Below, in pieces: positions 14,409 through 17,357 of a DNA stretch of 17,357 bases (positions are counted from its first letter, which is position 1; each line of letters opens with the position of its first letter). The position numbers and the translations under genes are program-made. Below the pieces are notes generated by a model. The model worked only from the letters and a program-made list of their open reading frames with translations. It did not search any database and was not told where the DNA came from. The stretch comes from an uncultured bacterium (GTDB lineage Bacteria > Bacillota > Clostridia > Oscillospirales > Acutalibacteraceae), in NCBI GenBank assembly GCA_905215105.1, contig CAJMOI010000028.1, forward strand, positions 1 to 17,357, in the 5' to 3' direction.

Positions 14409-15686
14409 ATGTGTTCGGAAAAGCGACGAGTGATTTTCCATATTGATGTGAATTCCGCGTTTCTCAGCTGGGAAGCCGTATACCGACTTCGTCATTTGGG
14501 TGGGACAGTGGATCTTCGTCAGGAAACGGCAGCGGTAGGGGGAGATATCAGCCAGCGCCATGGGATTATTCTGGCAAAGTCCCTTTCCGCTAAAAAATAT
14601 GGCATCCGTACCGGAGAAAGCATTCCGGAAGCCCTGCGGAAATGTCCCGATTTGCTGCTGGTTCCGCCCAACTACGGATTATATCAGCGCTGTTCCCAGG
14701 CATTTCTCCGCATTCTTCGGGAATATTCTCCGGCAGTGGAGCAGTTTTCCATTGACGAGGCTTTTGTGGATATGACGGGAACGGACCTTTTGTGGGGAGA
14801 CCCGGTGGAAACTGCCCGGAAAATTGCCGGACGGATTCGGGAGGAACTGGGTTTTACCGTGAATATCGGTGTGTCCAGCAATAAGCTATTGGCGAAAATG
14901 GCCTCTGACTTTGAAAAACCAGACCGGGTACACACGCTTTTTCCCGAAGAAGTACCGGAAAAAATGTGGCCGTTACCGGTGGGAGAGCTGTTTCTGGTGG
15001 GGCGGGCTACTCTCCGACAGCTTCATCTTCTGAACATCCACACCATCGGACAGCTGGCAAAGGCGGACCCGGTTTTGCTGCGCCGTCATCTGAAAAAACA
15101 GGGGGAGACCATCCGGGCCTTTGCCAATGGACAGGATGTCTCGCTGGTGCGGGAACAGCCGGAGAAAAACAAGGGATACGGCAACAGCACCACCATTGCC
15201 TTTGATGTACAGGAGGAGGGAACCGCCAAAATGGTGCTGCTGGCGCTGGCGGAAACGGTGGGAATGCGTCTTCGCCGAGCCGGTGTGCAGGCCGAAGTGT
15301 TGACAGTGGCTATCAAAAGCCACGACCTGCAATACGCCACCCATCAAATGACGCTGCCTTCTCCTACCAGTGTGACCTGTGAGATTCATCAGTATGCGTG
15401 CCGTTTATTTGACGAGCTTTGGGACGGACGGGGCATCCGGCTGCTGGGAATCCATGCGGGACGGCTTTGCGGCGAAGGAGAACCCAGACAGCTGAATCTG
15501 TTTGATACCCGGGATTATTCCCGGGCAGCCCGGGCGGAACAGGCAGTGGACGGAATCCGCCGCCGGTATGGGCCGGACGCAGTGAAACGGGCGGTATTTG
15601 TAGGCAATGACCGAATCGATCATCTGTTGGGCGGAATCTCCCGGGAAAAGCGGACGGTGGATTATCGGAAACTGGAGGTTTTGTAA
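14409..15686 (+). CDS. dinB: DNA polymerase IV (Y-family, DinB)
   Basis: An error-prone translesion polymerase of 425 residues. The palm residues are Asp13 in HIDVNSAF and Asp116-Glu117 in FSIDEAFVD. Phe18 lies at the position of the E. coli steric gate Phe13. GIRTGESIPEAL and VPPNY are finger-region motifs, NIGVSSNKLLAKMASDFEKP follows, and the helix-hairpin-helix region is near 190-225. QLNLF at 361-365 fits the beta-clamp binding motif, and it is followed by a 60-residue tail. ATG 14409 has GGAGG 7 bases upstream; the open frame from 14376 runs through the promoter. A 15-base gap leads to a companion gene. The LexA box makes it an SOS gene. Confidence 0.95.
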   Translation: MCSEKRRVIFHIDVNSAFLSWEAVYRLRHLGGTVDLRQETAAVGGDISQRHGIILAKSLSAKKYGIRTGESIPEALRKCPDLLLVPPNYGLYQRCSQAFLRILREYSPAVEQFSIDEAFVDMTGTDLLWGDPVETARKIAGRIREELGFTVNIGVSSNKLLAKMASDFEKPDRVHTLFPEEVPEKMWPLPVGELFLVGRATLRQLHLLNIHTIGQLAKADPVLLRRHLKKQGETIRAFANGQDVSLVREQPEKNKGYGNSTTIAFDVQEEGTAKMVLLALAETVGMRLRRAGVQAEVLTVAIKSHDLQYATHQMTLPSPTSVTCEIHQYACRLFDELWDGRGIRLLGIHAGRLCGEGEPRQLNLFDTRDYSRAARAEQAVDGIRRRYGPDAVKRAVFVGNDRIDHLLGGISREKRTVDYRKLEVL

Positions 15687-15701
15687 GAAAGGGGCAGGGA
15701 C

Positions 15702-16016
15702 ATGGCATTTGAGCTGGAACCGATTTATGACCGAAAGGAAACAGGTGCGGTTTTGGGGCAAAGACGGGAAGCGGCGGTTGGCTGCTGGTTTACCAGTCAG
15801 GGAAAGGGGATTCCCCGGCTGGTGCGGTTCCGGGATGAAGAGGGAATGCTGCGCACCATCCGGGATTTTCAGGTGCTTTTCTGTGAGCGGGCCTGTTATG
15901 CCGGAATTCCCCTGCACCGGTATGTATGCGAGGGGGAGATTGGCGAAAGTCTGCGGCGTTTTACCCTGCTGTTTCACCCGGAGGACGGAATCTGGCTGCT
16001 GGTTCTTTCAGACTGA
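15702..16016 (+). CDS. Small protein downstream of dinB, unknown (104 aa)
   Basis: I do not recognise a named family with certainty. The product has 104 residues, is soluble, and has a pattern of short strands: GCWFTSQGKGIPRLVRFRDEEG (split: GCWFTSQGKGIPRL, VRFRDEEG), then TIRDFQVLFCE, AGIPLHRYVCEG and RRFTLLFHPEDGIWLLVL. Many Clostridia have a roughly 70-100-residue protein right after dinB with a similar order (a P-x-x-I/V-x-x-x-DG strand, a middle A-G-x-x-x-x-Y strand and a final W strand), so this may be a divergent member of that accessory group. An AAAGGGG site precedes ATG 15702, 15 bases after dinB, so it is co-transcribed and SOS-controlled. An SOS accessory role is inference. Confidence 0.75.
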   Translation: MAFELEPIYDRKETGAVLGQRREAAVGCWFTSQGKGIPRLVRFRDEEGMLRTIRDFQVLFCERACYAGIPLHRYVCEGEIGESLRRFTLLFHPEDGIWLLVLSD

Positions 16017-16072
16017 AAGAGAGCTTGGGCGCTTTTCTCAAAAAGTAGGTACAATTTTAGTCAAAATATCTC

Positions 16073-16101
16073 TTGTGATTCTTTCCAAAAGACAGTATCA
16101 T
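16073..16101 (+). promoter_or_regulatory. Promoter of the FGGY kinase
   Basis: TTGTGA (16073-16078), a 17-base spacer and TATCAT (16096-16101) suggest a sigma-A promoter with start near 16108, just before the palindromes. Confidence 0.6.
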
Positions 16102-16111
16102 AGAGAATAGA

Positions 16112-16124
16112 AATGTACGTACAA
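16112..16124. promoter_or_regulatory. AraR-like operator
   Basis: The perfect palindrome TGTACGTACA (16114-16123) in the context AATGTACGTACAA resembles the AraR operator core TTGTACGTACAA of Bacillus and Clostridia. It sits at the expected transcription start, where a repressor would block initiation. A partial copy, GTAGGTACAA (16045-16054), lies about 70 bases upstream. Confidence 0.6.
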
Positions 16125-16147
16125 GTTTATCGATGATTCGATAAACT
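16124..16147. repeat. 24-base perfect inverted repeat before the kinase
   Basis: AGTTTATCGA (16124-16133) and TCGATAAACT (16138-16147) are perfect complements around TGAT. It follows the AraR-like box at once and lies 34 bases before the kinase start. It may be a second operator or an RNA hairpin; there is no T-run. Confidence 0.7.
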
Positions 16148-16181
16148 CCAGAATTCAGATATAGGAAAGGGCGAAATCAGT

Positions 16182-17357
16182 ATGAATCAGAATCAGATCA
16201 GAGAAATCATATCCGCCGGACAGACCGCTTTGGGCATTGAGTTCGGCTCCACCCGCATCAAAGCTGTGTTGATTGGACCGGATCACGCGCCGCTGGCTTC
16301 TGGCGGATATGAGTGGGAAAACCGCTGGGAGAACGGAAACTGGACCTATCCGCTGGAACAGGTGTGGGAAGGTCTCCAGACCTGCTATGCCCGTCTGGCA
16401 CAGGAAGTACGGGATCAGTATGGCGTGGCGCTGGAAACCATTGGCGCCATTGGTTTTTCTGCCATGATGCATGGATATCTGGTATTTGACGAGGACGGCG
16501 AGCTGCTGACGCCTTTCCGTACCTGGAGAAATACCAGCACCGGCCCTGCTGCCGAGGAGCTGACCCGGCTTTTCCACTTCAATATCCCCCAGCGGTGGAG
16601 TATTGCCCACCTGTATCAGGCCATGCTCAACGGGGAAGAGCACCTGCCCCGCATTGCTTTTCAGACTACGCTGGCCGGCTATGTCCACTGGATGCTTACC
16701 GGCAAAAAAGTGCTGGGTGTAGGCGAAGCTTCCGGTATGTTCCCCATCGACAGCAAAACCTGCGATTATGACGCAGAGATGATGGCGCTGTTTGACAAGA
16801 AACTGGAAGAATATGGCTTGACCTATCATCTGTCCGATATTTTCCCGAAAGTACTCCGGGCAGGTGAGGATGCCGGTGTGCTGACCGAGGAAGGCGCATT
16901 GCTGCTGGACCCCACAGGCACGCTGAAAAGCGGGATTCCCCTGTGCCCGCCGGAAGGTGACGCAGGCACCGGTATGGTGGCTACCAGCAGCGTAGCACCC
17001 AGAAGCGGCAACGTATCCGCCGGTACCTCGGTGTTTGCCATGGTGGTGCTGGAAAAGCCCCTGAAAAATATGTATCCGGAAATCGACATGGTGACCACTC
17101 CCACCGGTATGCCGGTAGCTATGGTTCACTGCAATAACTGTACCTCCGATATCAACGCCTGGGTCAACCTGTTTGACCAGGTGCTCACCGGTATGGGCGC
17201 ACAGGTGAAGAAATCCGACCTGTATGAGATGCTGTTCTGTAAGGCGTTGGAAGGGGAAAAGGATTGCGGCGGCCTGCTGTCCTATAACTATGATTCCGGC
17301 GAGCCGATCACCGGTTTTGAACAGGGACGGCCTCTGTTTGTCCGCACGCCGGACAGC
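16182..17357 (+). CDS. FGGY-family sugar kinase, likely L-ribulokinase-type (3' truncated by window)
   Basis: The frame starts at ATG 16182, with AGGAAAGGG about 10 bases upstream, and stays open to the window end (392 codons). It has the FGGY kinase layout: GIEFGSTRIKAVLI at 18-31 is the N-terminal phosphate-binding motif, GAIGFSAMMHGYLVF then RTWRNTST mark the sugar-binding N-domain, and PPEGDAGTGM (about 263-272) carries the likely catalytic Asp, followed by GNVSAGTSVFAMV. Glu20 replaces the usual Asp of the first motif. The AraR-like operator upstream favours L-ribulokinase (an AraK-like clostridial form) over xylulokinase. Arabinose genes would be expected just downstream, outside the window. 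Confidence 0.85.
   Translation, partial: MNQNQIREIISAGQTALGIEFGSTRIKAVLIGPDHAPLASGGYEWENRWENGNWTYPLEQVWEGLQTCYARLAQEVRDQYGVALETIGAIGFSAMMHGYLVFDEDGELLTPFRTWRNTSTGPAAEELTRLFHFNIPQRWSIAHLYQAMLNGEEHLPRIAFQTTLAGYVHWMLTGKKVLGVGEASGMFPIDSKTCDYDAEMMALFDKKLEEYGLTYHLSDIFPKVLRAGEDAGVLTEEGALLLDPTGTLKSGIPLCPPEGDAGTGMVATSSVAPRSGNVSAGTSVFAMVVLEKPLKNMYPEIDMVTTPTGMPVAMVHCNNCTSDINAWVNLFDQVLTGMGAQVKKSDLYEMLFCKALEGEKDCGGLLSYNYDSGEPITGFEQGRPLFVRTPDS

Noticed and set aside
16017..16045. Terminator after the 104-residue gene
   Set aside because: GAGAGC and GCTTTTCTC pair only with bulges, and no proper T-run follows the stem.
15607..16110. A 167-codon frame overlapping the end of dinB and the 104-residue gene
   Set aside because: It lacks a ribosome binding site, overlaps two better supported genes in another frame and has a low-complexity Gly/Arg/Trp-rich product.

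Overview
The window looks like a chromosomal segment of a moderately GC-rich Gram-positive anaerobe of the class Clostridia, most likely a gut Oscillospirales-type species. This is inferred from strong GGAGG ribosome binding sites, sigma-A promoters close to consensus, short intrinsic terminators, a ZTP riboswitch, a split purH with a PurO-type IMP cyclohydrolase, a Gram-positive LexA box, and clostridial flavours of DinB, HxlR and FGGY kinase. No taxon-defining marker is present, so the species is open. I see no insertion sequence, CRISPR array, rRNA or clear prophage.

Layout. 1-222 is the 3' end of a DUF4143-type AAA ATPase. 332-551 is the promoter and leader of the purine cluster, holding a 23-codon ORF with a strong ribosome binding site and a terminator-like hairpin. 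564-6146 is the de novo purine block purE-purM-purN, then a second promoter with a ZTP riboswitch and terminator, then a PurO-type IMP cyclohydrolase, an AICAR-transformylase-only PurH and purD. It ends at a terminator shared with the convergent neighbour.

6214-9123 (minus) is a probable operon: NUDIX hydrolase, an unrecognised 128-residue protein and a GH31 alpha-glycosidase. Divergent from it is a flavodoxin-like protein (9270-9752). This converges on an FMN-binding flavin reductase (9853-10419, minus), which is divergent from an HxlR regulator (10548-10880). Then come tRNA-Gly(CCC) (minus) and a minus-strand envelope group: GH25 lysozyme with SH3 domains (13204-14268), an orphan sugar transferase (12446-13123), a 61-residue protein whose ribosome binding site lies in a hairpin, and a membrane-anchored M23 peptidase (11122-12126).

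14409-16016 (plus) is an SOS-type pair: dinB with a LexA box between -35 and -10, and a 104-residue companion. The window ends inside an FGGY sugar kinase (from 16182) preceded by an AraR-like operator and a second perfect palindrome.

How it works together. The purine block makes IMP. Its second half is placed under a sensor of ZMP/ZTP, so the enzymes that consume ZMP (AICAR ribotide) should rise when that intermediate accumulates, for example when formyl-folate is short. The remaining groups are small independent transcription units: redox flavoproteins with a local HxlR regulator, cell-wall enzymes, SOS mutagenesis and pentose use. The most unusual signals are in untranslated regions: the purE leader, the sequestered ribosome binding site at 12386-12417, and the stacked palindromes before the kinase.
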